Part shown: piece by piece, positions 53,687 to 63,500 of the stretch
Layout: each line of letters starts with the position of its first letter
Position numbering within the stretch: position 1 is the stretch's first letter
NCBI GenBank assembly: GCA_963721445.1
Contig: CAVRIZ010000005.1
Coordinates: forward strand, 868,001 to 932,000
Length of the DNA: 64,000 nt
Reading direction: 5' to 3'
Source: DAIOEK01 sp963721445
Lineage (GTDB): Bacteria > Chloroflexota > Anaerolineae > Anaerolineales > Anaerolineaceae
Translations under genes and position numbers: made by a program
The notes under the pieces: generated by a model
Told to the model about the DNA's origin: nothing
The model's database searches: none
The model's input: the letters and a program-made list of their open reading frames with translations, nothing else

Positions 53687-54748
53687 TTACCGAACAATGT
53701 GAATGGTTTCGCCTGCTGTTACTTCCCCAATAACCCAGACGGGTTGATGCATTATTTCAGACTCGGTGAGGAAATTTGCCAGTCGATCGGGTTTCAATCC
53801 CATAAGAAGACCGCCACTTGTTTGGGGATCGAATAAAAGCATCCGTTGATATTCTTCCAGAGCAGGGTCCAATTCAACAAATTTCTCAAAGAAGAGCCGA
53901 TTGTCTGAAGCGCCTCCTGGGAATGTCCATTGACTTCCATACTTTTCTGCGCAGGAAACGAACGGAATATCAGAGAATTTCAATCGCATCCCCACCTGCG
54001 AGGCAATCGCCATTTCATGGGCGTGCCCCAGCAAGCTGAAACCTGTCACATCGGTCATTCCACGCACTTCGAATTTCTGCGCTAATAACGCCGCATCCCG
54101 GTTCAGGCGGGTCATCCAGCCGACCACTTCGCGGACATCTTCTTCTGATGCCAATTGTCGTTTGAGCGCCGTTGTTGTGACCCCAAATCCCAATGGTTTT
54201 GTCAGTATTAATTTATCGCCGATTTGTAATCCGCCTTTGGTAAGCAGTTGCCGGGTTGGAACCATTCCAATCACAACCAGACCAAATTTTGGTTCTTTGT
54301 CCTGGATGGTATGTCCGCCTGCAATCACCGCGCCGGCTTCCTTTACCTTTTCAGCACCCCCCCGAATGATCTCTGTGGATAGGTCGATGGGTAGATCCGG
54401 TGGAAACGCGGCGATACTCAAAGCCAGGAATGGGGTGCCACCCATGGCATACACATCGGATAGAGCGTTCGTGGCTGCGATGGCACCGTAATCGTAGGCT
54501 TCATCGACCACCGGTGTAAAGAAATCGGTCGTCACCACTAACGACCGTTCGTCATCCAGCCTCCAAACGGCAGCATCATCCGGTGAATCCAAACCAACCA
54601 GGAGATCGGGATAATCCGCTCCCTGGAAAATGGATCCGAGTGGACGCAGCACCTGCGCCAGCGTATCCGCATTCAGTTTGGATGCTCAACCAGCGCAACT
54701 ACTTAGGCTGGTGAGCCGGACCTGTTTGCCGTTTTGTGGTATCGGCAT
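53687..54748 (-). CDS. selD: Selenide, water dikinase SelD, itself a selenoprotein (in-frame TGA = Sec21)
   Basis: A 353-aa enzyme making selenophosphate from selenide and ATP. The correct start is ATG 54748 (MPIPQNGKQ), which follows AGGAG by 5 nt; conventional calling stops at TGA and gives only the part from 54652. The N-terminus reads SSCAG-U-ASKLNADTL, the family active-site motif (GCxxK/GUxxK), with TGA 54686-54688 at the catalytic Cys/Sec position and Lys24 beyond it. The ATP domain has DDAAVWRL, TTDFFTPVVDEAYDYG, ALSDVYAMGG and the GGHTIQDKEPKFGLVV segment. A SECIS-like hairpin follows. SelD supplies selenium for Sec-tRNA, so this links to the peroxiredoxin at 28016. It starts 8 bp after the SPFH gene ends. 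Confidence 0.94.
54645..54659 (-). promoter_or_regulatory. Candidate bacterial SECIS hairpin of selD mRNA
   Basis: On the minus strand CGCAG pairs with CTGCG around loop GTG, extendable by G-C and G-U pairs. The GCAG-GT-CTGC apex closely resembles the apical stem-loop of E. coli fdhF. It lies 29-41 nt after the TGA, within the spacing allowed for bacterial SECIS elements. Confidence 0.6.
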
Positions 54749-54756
54749 ACGTACTC

Positions 54757-55794
54757 CTATGGTGTGCTACCGGTGATGGATGGGGTATTTACTCCCGGCA
54801 GGGGTAACAGGAAAGGTGTGTTGCTGGGTACAAGCATGGTTTGAATGGTTGGCGCCAACTTGGTAATGTATTGATAGGTGAGGAGGTCAGGGTTATTTTT
54901 TAATGCCTCGCTCACGAGTCTCAATGCTTCTGCTTCGGCCTGCGCTTGGACAATTCTTGCCTCTGCATCACCCTTGGCACGGATGACAGCAGCATCCGCC
55001 GAACCCTGGGCTGTCTGGCGGGCCTGTTCTGCTTCCTGACGTTTTGATTCCACGACTAGTTTTGCTTGCTGCGCCTGCTGCTCGGCGATCTGTTTCTGCT
55101 CAATGGACGCTGCATACTCAGGAGTAAATGCGATATTTCGCAAGACGAAATCAATTAATAGTAAGCCGTTCTCGCTTAATTTCGCATCCAAACCATCACG
55201 GATACGGCTGGTCATTTCGGTGCGTTTCGTGCTAACCGCTTCATCCACCTTGTATTGAGATACGACATCCCGGATAATACCGCGAGCCTGCGCCCGAACC
55301 AGGTCATTGTCATACCTCCGCTGCCATTGAATATGGATTTGAACCACTTTCTCTGGATCCACCTGGTAGATCACCGACGCGTCTACATAGATTTCCTGGC
55401 TGTCCAGGGTTCGAGCGGCGATCGAGTCGTCTCCCTGCGTTTGACCTTCAGAGGGGGCAATGGACATCGTGTAGGTCTGCTTGGAGATGGGATACCTGAC
55501 AACATTCTCTGCAAACGGAATGATCCAACGCAGTCCGGGTTGTAAGCCAACCTCGCGATACCCTTTCGGGGCAACTGCGGATATAACCACCCCGCGTTCA
55601 TCAGGTTGGATGAATACCAACCCGGCGCTGATGCTTGTTAGAACGATGGCAACAGCAGCGATGAAAGCGATGATCGATCCACTTCTTTTGATCGGTTGGT
55701 TTCGGGATGCTCTAATCACAACGAAAACAAAGAAAATGACCAGGGCGCCCCAGGCCAAAGAAGCAACACCTTGTAACAAACTGGCGATATTCAT
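54757..55794 (-). CDS. SPFH/band 7 (prohibitin-like) membrane protein
   Basis: A 345-aa protein. ATG 55794 (MNIASLLQGV) follows GGAGG. One or two N-terminal membrane helices precede the SPFH domain (GVVISAVAPKGYREVGLQPGLRWIIPFAENV, then DGLDAKLSENGLLLIDFVLRNIAFTPEY). A long coiled coil (EQKQIAEQQAQQAKLVVESKR and following) ends before a Pro/Leu tail. SPFH proteins oligomerise in membrane microdomains and guard proteases. It is co-directional with selD and close enough to share a transcript. Confidence 0.9.
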   Translation of the reverse strand: MNIASLLQGVASLAWGALVIFFVFVVIRASRNQPIKRSGSIIAFIAAVAIVLTSISAGLVFIQPDERGVVISAVAPKGYREVGLQPGLRWIIPFAENVVRYPISKQTYTMSIAPSEGQTQGDDSIAARTLDSQEIYVDASVIYQVDPEKVVQIHIQWQRRYDNDLVRAQARGIIRDVVSQYKVDEAVSTKRTEMTSRIRDGLDAKLSENGLLLIDFVLRNIAFTPEYAASIEQKQIAEQQAQQAKLVVESKRQEAEQARQTAQGSADAAVIRAKGDAEARIVQAQAEAEALRLVSEALKNNPDLLTYQYITKLAPTIQTMLVPSNTPFLLPLPGVNTPSITGSTP

Positions 55795-55957
55795 TCTTTC
55801 CTCCAATAGGTTTACGTACCACAAGTATTATACCGGAATGGAGTAGCTTAGATTGTGTATTGTGGATGAATTAACAAAGGATTAACACTATTCTCTTGTC
55901 AAACCTTGGACCGGACTTTTTATATGCGGACAGGTATAATCAGCCAGGGAGATAAAT

Positions 55958-56482
55958 ATGAATACTGAATTTTTAGAAGGCATCCGAGATTATTACCAGA
56001 TCGGAACGAATATATTTACTGCCGGGCAACCGACGCCGGAGCAGATTGGTCTGATCTCTAAAGCCGGGATCGAAGTGGTGATCAATTTGGCGACAGAGAA
56101 ATCGCCGGATTCCATTCCGAATGAAAAAGAGCTGGTCATGGAAGCCGGGATGGCATATGTACATATCCCGGTGGTATGGGAACATCCTGAGATTGCTGAT
56201 TTCGAAAAATTTATGGCCATGTATTCCAGATATGACTATCACGCGATCTTCGTTCATTGTGCCCGCAACATGCGGGTCTCTGCATTCATCTATCTCTACC
56301 GGGTTCTCGTTAACCAGGAGAAGCCCGAAATTTGTGAAGAAGATCTGTTGACGATTTGGAAACCAGATGAGATATGGCAATCATTCATAGAGAAAGTGTT
56401 GCTCGAAGTAAAAGCCCCTCCTTCAACGAAGGACTGGGACATCGATTGGTCGGGGTATACCGCCTTCAATCCCAGAAATTAA
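55958..56482 (+). CDS. Protein tyrosine phosphatase-like protein with CX4R active site
   Basis: A 174-aa protein of the dual-specificity-phosphatase fold. IFTAGQPTPEQIGLISKAGIEVVINLA is the family opening and FVHCARNMRVSAF the catalytic loop, with Cys followed four residues later by Arg rather than the standard CX5R spacing. This short loop is seen in the DUF442-like and related bacterial subgroup. ATG 55958 follows GGGAGA; a TATAAT at 55935-55940 may be its -10. Substrate unknown. Confidence 0.8.
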   Translation: MNTEFLEGIRDYYQIGTNIFTAGQPTPEQIGLISKAGIEVVINLATEKSPDSIPNEKELVMEAGMAYVHIPVVWEHPEIADFEKFMAMYSRYDYHAIFVHCARNMRVSAFIYLYRVLVNQEKPEICEEDLLTIWKPDEIWQSFIEKVLLEVKAPPSTKDWDIDWSGYTAFNPRN

Positions 56483-56754
56483 ATGGTCTTTGGTTTTTCC
56501 AATCATTGAAAATCATATGACCAGGAGCCATCAGGCGGGATGGTATTACCCGGCTGAATTCTGTACACCTTTCGAAATAACATCCTGAGGACTATCAACG
56601 AAGGATGTTTTTAAGCCCTGGTGTGCAAATAACTGGACAAATAGGCAATAACCTTCCATGAATGCCTCCCTGTCTTTATAATTGCATCCATACGAATTAA
56701 AGATTGACCAGAAATTTTCGCTCTTTATTATTTAGGCATATTGATGGAGGTAGA

Positions 56755-57339
56755 ATGAAACCCGAAGTATTCTATGCCAAGGTTCTGGCAATATCCAACC
56801 AGCCAGCAGAACGACGGGTTAAGGGTATGAATCATTTGCACGTTGAGTGCATGGACCAATACCTTCAGGCTGTTCGGTCTATCGATGACGAAAAAGCCAA
56901 ATTGGTGACTGCGGATGGACGCACCCTCGCGCAAATTGTCGCCCATATCGCTGAGTGGGAACGGTATACAGCCCTTGCCCTGGGGGAAATCATCGCCGGA
57001 GTGAAAGAACCTCAGATCATGCGCATGAAAGGCTATGTTGAAACAGACGGCCAGATCCTGTCGTTTAAAAACGTCAATGATTTTAACGCTTACCAAGCCA
57101 AAAAATATGAGACCATCCCCTGGAAAACTATCCAAACTTTAGCCATACGCATGGCAGTTGCGCTTCAGGGGACTTTTTCTCAGCCGGCAATTCTTCCATA
57201 TGAACTACTTGAACAGACCGCCCCGTACCGGTACCGTCTCGCCGGGGGGTCGCTAATCTCTCTGCCTGTTGCATGGTATTTATGGATCGTCACTCTTGAA
57301 CATGAAGTAGTGGAACATGCCCTTGAACTTCATTCGTGA
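56755..57339 (+). CDS. DinB-like four-helix metal-binding protein
   Basis: A 194-aa protein whose ATG 56755 (MKPEVFYAKV) follows GGAGG. The helix with LAQIVAHIAEWERYTALALGE carries the first His ligand of the DinB/YfiT fold, and the last helix has TLEHEVVEHALELH with two more. Such proteins are often thiol-transferases or nuclease-like stress enzymes. No partner gene. 272 bp of gene-free sequence lies upstream. Confidence 0.7.
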   Translation: MKPEVFYAKVLAISNQPAERRVKGMNHLHVECMDQYLQAVRSIDDEKAKLVTADGRTLAQIVAHIAEWERYTALALGEIIAGVKEPQIMRMKGYVETDGQILSFKNVNDFNAYQAKKYETIPWKTIQTLAIRMAVALQGTFSQPAILPYELLEQTAPYRYRLAGGSLISLPVAWYLWIVTLEHEVVEHALELHS

Positions 57340-57479
57340 TCCGTTATTGAGGTGTGAAATCCATGCCAATGGTCATGGAGTTGCAATATTTTAAAATAAG
57401 CACATCCTAAATAGCCTTTGGAAAAACCTGTTATATAATGAATCAAATTGATGGGATGATTGTCATCAGGAGGAAATGC

Positions 57480-57791
57480 ATGAAAGTCTACATCTCATAT
57501 TCGAAATCTCAATTCATTATTCATACGAATGCCAATTGCCCCGATATTAAGCAAGAAGCCAAAGAAAATGAACGGATTGTCATACTCACAAACGACAATA
57601 TCATTGACGTATTACAGCTGTTTATCAAACAAAATTGGAAATTTTCCAATGCAAAATTCAAAGATGATCTTTGGTTGGATATCAATCTGAGGGATCAAAA
57701 ACTGGAAGAGAGTTTTGTGTTTGTACTTAGAGCGATCATGTCTTCGTATTACAAGCCATTTATACAATCACAAGTGATCTTTCACTGCTAA
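57480..57791 (+). CDS. Small hypothetical protein
   Basis: A 103-aa protein starting at ATG 57480, which follows AGGAGG. It is low in recognisable motifs: a beta-rich start (MKVYISYSKSQFIIHT), a charged central helix (DIKQEAKENERIVIL) and KDDLWLDINLRD. Composition is AT-richer than its neighbours. Not recognised. It is convergent with the HD-GYP gene, sharing its boundary at 57791/57792. Confidence 0.65.
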   Translation: MKVYISYSKSQFIIHTNANCPDIKQEAKENERIVILTNDNIIDVLQLFIKQNWKFSNAKFKDDLWLDINLRDQKLEESFVFVLRAIMSSYYKPFIQSQVIFHC

Positions 57792-60101
57792 TTATTTCTC
57801 GAGTTGAAAGTAATCTTCATCCAGTGCCCGCAAGAATTCATTTGTTAATTGTGGGTCAAAGTGTTTCCCAGCCTGTTCTTCAATATAATTGCGGGCCTGG
57901 TATCTCGACCATGCTTGCCGATATGGTCTGGGGGAAGTAAGGGAATCCCAGACATCGATAAGGGCAAACACTCTCGCGGAAAATGGGATGGTATCACCGC
58001 GTAAATTTCCAGGATATCCAGTGCCGTCCCATTTCTCATGGTGGTTGAGTGGAATATCCAATGTGCGGCGCAAGTATCCAATCGGTTTTATCAATATTGC
58101 TGCGTATTCACAATGTTTCTTCATCTCCACCCATTCGTCATCGGATAAGGGACCTGGTTTTAAAATGATGGTTTCGGGGACACCCAGTTTTCCGATATCG
58201 TGCAACAATGCCCCACGCCGTAGATGTTCCAACTCAGATGTGCGTACCCCAAGGCGGACAGCCATCTGAGTTGTCATGTGCGCCACATTAACAGAGTGAC
58301 CTGCCGATTCCTTGTCCCTCATATCCAGAGCTTGAACCCAACCTTCAAGCGTAGAATCATAAGCCAGTAATAACTCATCATTGGTACGTTGCAGAGTACT
58401 AAATAACTCAGCGTTATCCACGGCAATGGCTGTCTGGCTGGCGAGCATGGATAAATAATCCATCCACTCGCGGTCCGCTTCCACAGGTTTTCTCGAGAAC
58501 ACTTCCAGGACTGCTTTTACTACTCCCTTCGAGATCAATGGAACCCAAAATGCAGAGACAAAACCCTCTTTCATCATTTCTGAATTAAAATTCGCAGGAT
58601 TTTGAAAATCCTTTTGGTCACTTGTGAACACAATTCTGCGTTCCCTGATGGCTTTGCCAACAAAACCATCACCCAAGCCCATATGGAAGAATTTTGTGGG
58701 ATCGTGATGAAATCCCCTGCCGATCACTAATTTCAGGGTCTGCGTAAGGTGGTTGATAAGTAATACACTGGATGCATCCACATTCAATTGTGAGACTACA
58801 TGCTCAAGAACGATATTTAACGTTAAATTCAAATCCAAAGAGGCAGAAATAGCGTTATCAATCGTTAGCATTGCTGAAAGACGTTCCATCTGACGCAAAT
58901 TGTATTGTTCCGCTTCTTTCCTTTCAGTGATATCTCGTGTGATACTCTCAACCGCGGTCAATTGGTTAGTTTCTGACAAGACAGGAACATTTCGTTGTTC
59001 CATCCAGACATAATGCCCATCCGCATGGCGGAGACGAAAGATGGATGGTTGAGCAGAGGTATTCTTCCCTTCAAAGTTGCGGTTGATCATCTCCCGCTCA
59101 GAAGGGTGGGCAATTTCCAGATATAATTGTGGATTTTTATAAAATGCATCCGCTTCATACCCAAGGACAGTTTTTACTGCTGGACTGATATATTCAAAAT
59201 GGGGCGTTGGGTCGATTGCGACCCGCATGATGATATCCTGCGCATTCTCAGCTAAACGTCGGAATCTCTCTTCGCTATCTTGAAGCGCTAATTGCTCTTT
59301 TTGGAGTTTGTTTCGATTGAATGCATTTTCGATCACCGAAGGTAAGTGGAAAAGGTAATCGCTGCTTTTTACGACGTAGTCAGAAGCGCCCAATTTCAAC
59401 GCCTGCACAGCGACTTCTTCATCGCCGTGGCCTGTGACCAGAATGATCGGAATACCCAAATGGTACGGCATCAATTCTTTCATCACCTCCAGGGCATTTA
59501 ATCCTTGAAGCTGATGGTCCAGGAGAATTACATCGTATTTCTCCCGGCCAGATGGATCGATCAATAATTGGATCGCTTCTTGAGAGTAGTTGATCACATC
59601 CAGGTGGATATGGGGCGCGTATCGGGCTAAATGTCGGCGGGTGAGATCAATATCTGCCGGATTGTGCTCTACATATAGTATTTTGATGATATTGGATTTT
59701 CTTGCGGTTTCTGCCCTAAAACGAGTATAGGCATTCTCAAGCACAGTTGGGAGCTTTTTTAGGTAACCAGGAGTTTTTGCAATGTAATCATCCACGCCTG
59801 CCTTGAGAGCGGCAACTGCGGTGTCTTCATCTCCATGACCGGTAATTAAGACGACAGCAAAAGGAAAATCATTTTCCCTGATCCATTCAAGGAAATTAAT
59901 ACCATCTCCATCCGGGAGATGCATATCCGATAATACCAAGTCAAATTTGTGATTGTTTTCAATATCAATTAACTTTTTTCCATCTTCAATAGTATTAACT
60001 ACATGGATATGAATTTGTGGTGAAGATTTTCCCAACTCTTTTCGAGTCAGGTCAATATCTGCTTTATTATCTTCGACATATAGGATATTCATCGCGATCA
60101 T
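57792..60101 (-). CDS. Dual-receiver PAS-GAF-HD-GYP c-di-GMP phosphodiesterase-type regulator
   Basis: A 769-aa signalling protein. ATG 60101 overlaps the upstream stop by 4 nt; ATG 60092 (MNILYVEDNKADI) is the alternative. Two tandem receivers (first Asp in LVLSDMHLPDGDG, second in VILLDHQLQG) are followed by a PAS domain (RFRRLAENAQDIIMRV to RDITERKEAEQ), a GAF domain (LDLNLTLNIVLEHVVS to QTAIAVDNAE) and a C-terminal HD-GYP domain with HDIGKLGVPE and HHEKWDGTGYPGNLRG. HD-GYP domains hydrolyse cyclic di-GMP. The REC2 Asp is in DHQLQG, a divergent but plausible phosphosite. It acts with the receiver and kinase encoded upstream. Confidence 0.93.
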   Translation of the reverse strand: MIAMNILYVEDNKADIDLTRKELGKSSPQIHIHVVNTIEDGKKLIDIENNHKFDLVLSDMHLPDGDGINFLEWIRENDFPFAVVLITGHGDEDTAVAALKAGVDDYIAKTPGYLKKLPTVLENAYTRFRAETARKSNIIKILYVEHNPADIDLTRRHLARYAPHIHLDVINYSQEAIQLLIDPSGREKYDVILLDHQLQGLNALEVMKELMPYHLGIPIILVTGHGDEEVAVQALKLGASDYVVKSSDYLFHLPSVIENAFNRNKLQKEQLALQDSEERFRRLAENAQDIIMRVAIDPTPHFEYISPAVKTVLGYEADAFYKNPQLYLEIAHPSEREMINRNFEGKNTSAQPSIFRLRHADGHYVWMEQRNVPVLSETNQLTAVESITRDITERKEAEQYNLRQMERLSAMLTIDNAISASLDLNLTLNIVLEHVVSQLNVDASSVLLINHLTQTLKLVIGRGFHHDPTKFFHMGLGDGFVGKAIRERRIVFTSDQKDFQNPANFNSEMMKEGFVSAFWVPLISKGVVKAVLEVFSRKPVEADREWMDYLSMLASQTAIAVDNAELFSTLQRTNDELLLAYDSTLEGWVQALDMRDKESAGHSVNVAHMTTQMAVRLGVRTSELEHLRRGALLHDIGKLGVPETIILKPGPLSDDEWVEMKKHCEYAAILIKPIGYLRRTLDIPLNHHEKWDGTGYPGNLRGDTIPFSARVFALIDVWDSLTSPRPYRQAWSRYQARNYIEEQAGKHFDPQLTNEFLRALDEDYFQLEK

Positions 60102-60523
60102 CCATTTTGAATATTGAGCATACACCAGTAATTATTGATCTGCGCTGTCACTTCCATAAAACGATTGAAGTCTACTGGTTTAATAATATAGGAATTTGCC
60201 CCAAATTCATAGGCGTGTGATATATCGCCAGTATCCGAAGAGGAAGTAAGAATGACGATCGGGATTTTGCGATACGCCTGGTGGAGTTTCAATGTTTTTA
60301 ACACTTCAAGACCATCCACCTTGGGTAGTTTCAGATCAAGCAGGATCATCAAGGGGATTATTTCTCCCCGATCCCAGTTTTCAATGAAAGCTAAAGCTGA
60401 TTCACCGTCCCGGGCAATTTGAATTTGATATGGAATCTTAAGCCTGGCGAATGCCCTTAACGTCAGATCGATATCCATCGGATTATCTTCAACGAGTAAT
60501 ATTGGCCGATAAGTGGTTGCCAT
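60098..60523 (-). CDS. Rcp1-like response regulator
   Basis: A 141-aa single-receiver protein. It has LLVEDNPMDIDL, the phosphoacceptor Asp63 in LLDLKLPKVDG, ILTSSSDTGD and a Lys in YIIKPVDF. The insert after beta2 and the LLDLKLPKVDG context match the Rcp1 group that partners with phytochrome-type kinases. It ends one base into the next gene and begins right after the kinase stop (1 nt), so kinase, receiver and HD-GYP protein form a single operon. Confidence 0.93.
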   Translation of the reverse strand: MATTYRPILLVEDNPMDIDLTLRAFARLKIPYQIQIARDGESALAFIENWDRGEIIPLMILLDLKLPKVDGLEVLKTLKLHQAYRKIPIVILTSSSDTGDISHAYEFGANSYIIKPVDFNRFMEVTAQINNYWCMLNIQNG

Positions 60524-63500
60524 TTAACCTTCCTTCGGAAATTCCAAATAAAAGGTCGATCCTTGTCCAACCTTGCTGGTAGCCCAAGCTTTGCCACCGA
60601 TCCGTTGCATTGCTTTCTTGACGAGCGCCAGACCGATCCCAGTTCCAGGATAATCGTCAGCCAGGTGAAGGCGTTGGAATATATCGAATATTCTCTCTCT
60701 ATACTTCATATCAAATCCAATTCCATTATCAGACACAGAGATAATATAGGTATCCAGATTCGTTGTTAGTGAAAAGTGAATTTTAGGCTGGTTTTGATTG
60801 CGGGTGAATTTAATGGCATTATCCAACAGATTACGGAGCGCTTGATCGATTGCGCGCTGATCAACCTGAATGAAAATTGAAGGGATCTCATTCATTATCT
60901 GAAGAGGTCGATCATCAATGTCGGCTTGTCGTTCCTTTATGAGATGATCTACCATATATTTCAAATCCAATTTATCACTGGTAAGCGCTCTGCGCTCCAA
61001 ACGAGAGTATGAGAGTAGGTCCTCAATTAACTGGTTCATTTGGTTTGTCGCACTTCGGATTGTCTGCAGGAATGAGATCGCCTCATCGCCCAATTGATCC
61101 GCATGATCTTCAATCAACAACCTACTGTACCCCTCTATTCCACGAAGGGGTGCTTTAAGATCATGTGATACCGAATAGGTAAACGTCTCCAGTTCTTTGT
61201 TTTTTGCTTCCAAATCCGCGGTTCGCTCTGCCACGCGATGTTCGAGTTCCTGGTTTGATGTGCGTATCTCATCCAATAATCTATGTTTATACATTCCCAG
61301 CGCAACTTGCCCTGCCACCTGTTCCGCTTTGAAGACTTCATCGTCTGCGAAATTATGGTCTTCATCAAATCCAATTAGAACCGCGCCTAATTTCCTTCCG
61401 CCTCCCAATAAGGGAAGGGTTAACACACTCCGTGTTGGAAACAATTTTGCCAGAGTTGAATGGATAAACTCTGAGTTTTGCATGTCAGGAACGTACAAGG
61501 GAGCTGACCGATCCAGAACTTCTTCGGTGAGGGTACGTTGCCCGGGTGGTGGCTGCATCGTTGGGTAGGTCTCACGCAATGGACCAGAAGCAGCCATTGG
61601 GACAGTAATTCGGTTGATTTCATCCCAGGATGTAACGGCACAAATATCGGCATGGAACATGGATGTTACCAATTCCACTATATGTTGTACAAAGGGTTTG
61701 AGCTCCGTCGTTTCCAACGCGGAACGGGTGATCTCGTTAAGTGATCCGAGATATTGTGCACGCTCACTCAGGGCTTGAATCGCAATTTTCCTATCAGTCA
61801 CATCCTGAGTCATCACCATACCAGATGTGATCGTGCCCTTGTCGTCTGAAATCGGAACCACGTAGAATTGAACAACCTTGTCTGCAAGAGGTAATTCAAA
61901 TATTTCTGTTCTTCCGGTTAATACTGACCGATAATGTGGCTCCAGCGCAGTTGCGATCTCAGGTTGGAAAATTTCAAAGATGGTTTGTCCTTCCATCTTC
62001 TCGCGCTCTAAACCGAACACTTCCAATCCAGCTCCATCAGCAACGGTATTTCGCAAATTTGAATCGAATAACATGACCGCGCCATTGGGGAAATTTCTAA
62101 CCAAAGTTCTGTACCTGGATTCGCTTTCGCGAAGGGCATCGCTGGAGAATTTTCGATCGCTTATATCACGCGTTCCAAAGATGGCACCCCGAAAAACGCC
62201 TGATTTGTCGTACATCAGGTTCACCAATGATTCCATCCATAAATAGACACCGAAGGAATTTTGATATCTGTATTCCACCTGAACCCGTGATTCAGCTTGA
62301 TGCACACTGTGAAATATCCTATCCATTACAAGTTGGCGATCCAAGGAATGAATATTGGAAAATATTGGAGTACCAATGACCTGATTAGGATCATAGCCCA
62401 ACGTATTTTTAACGGATGGGCTAGTGTACGTGATCACCCAGTCTTGATCGACCAGGGTAACCATATCGAGCATGTTATCTGTGATATAGCGAAGTTTCTC
62501 TTCGCTATCCTTCAAGGCTTTTTCTACCGCTTTTATGGCAGTAACATCGCGAGTAATTGCCCCTGTCATGAACCCTGAAGGTGTTTGGATGGGGAAATAC
62601 GTTGTTTGGATAAACAACCTTTTACCTTCAGATAACTCGATCTGTCTCTCAAGGAAATCAGATCGAACTGCACCTGCCCCTCGAGAGAGCAGATCAATCG
62701 TCCTGCTCTTTATTTGAAGAAATTCCTCTTCATTCCTCGCTTCCTTTGGAAGGATTTGGAATTCAATATCCCAGATATACTTTCCAAGGACATCGGATGC
62801 ATATAAACCGGTGATCTGCTCCTGACCTTTACTCCACTCAATCACAAATCCTTCTTCGTCGGTTAAAACGATCCCATCCGCGGATTGTGTGATCAAAGAA
62901 CGTAGTTTTTCTTCGCTTTGACGTAATGCTGTTTCTGCTGCAATGCGTTCTGTTATGTCTCGGATGGTTATCTGAAGCTCTATTACAGAATCGCTCATCG
63001 CATCTCGGACTATGGCAGCAATTGATTCCACCCACACATAGGAACCATCTTTTCGATGCAATCGGTATTGAAGCGGATATGATTCTTCACTTGTTTGGGC
63101 TTGTTCAAGCACAAATGAAACAATGGATTTGTCTTCAGGATGGATCATATCAATGAGAGGGTGATTGATAATCTCTTCTGGTATATAACCCACGATCCTC
63201 TCACAGGCAGGAGAGACATAGACAATGGTACCGTCTGGAAGGATCCGGGAAATCATATCGTTCGATCTTTCCGCCAATAATCGGAACGATTTTTCTGACT
63301 CCTCCAGGGCGGATTGCATCATCTTACTGACCGTCATATCCGTATGAGTTCCCACAATTCGAAGAGCTTTCCCATCGGAAGTCCAGGCAATTACCTTACC
63401 GCGACCAGATATCCATTTATAAGATCCATCCTGGCACTGCATTCTGAACTCAATGTTGTAATCAGGCGTATTCCCCCGGATGTGGTCTTGTATTGCCTGA

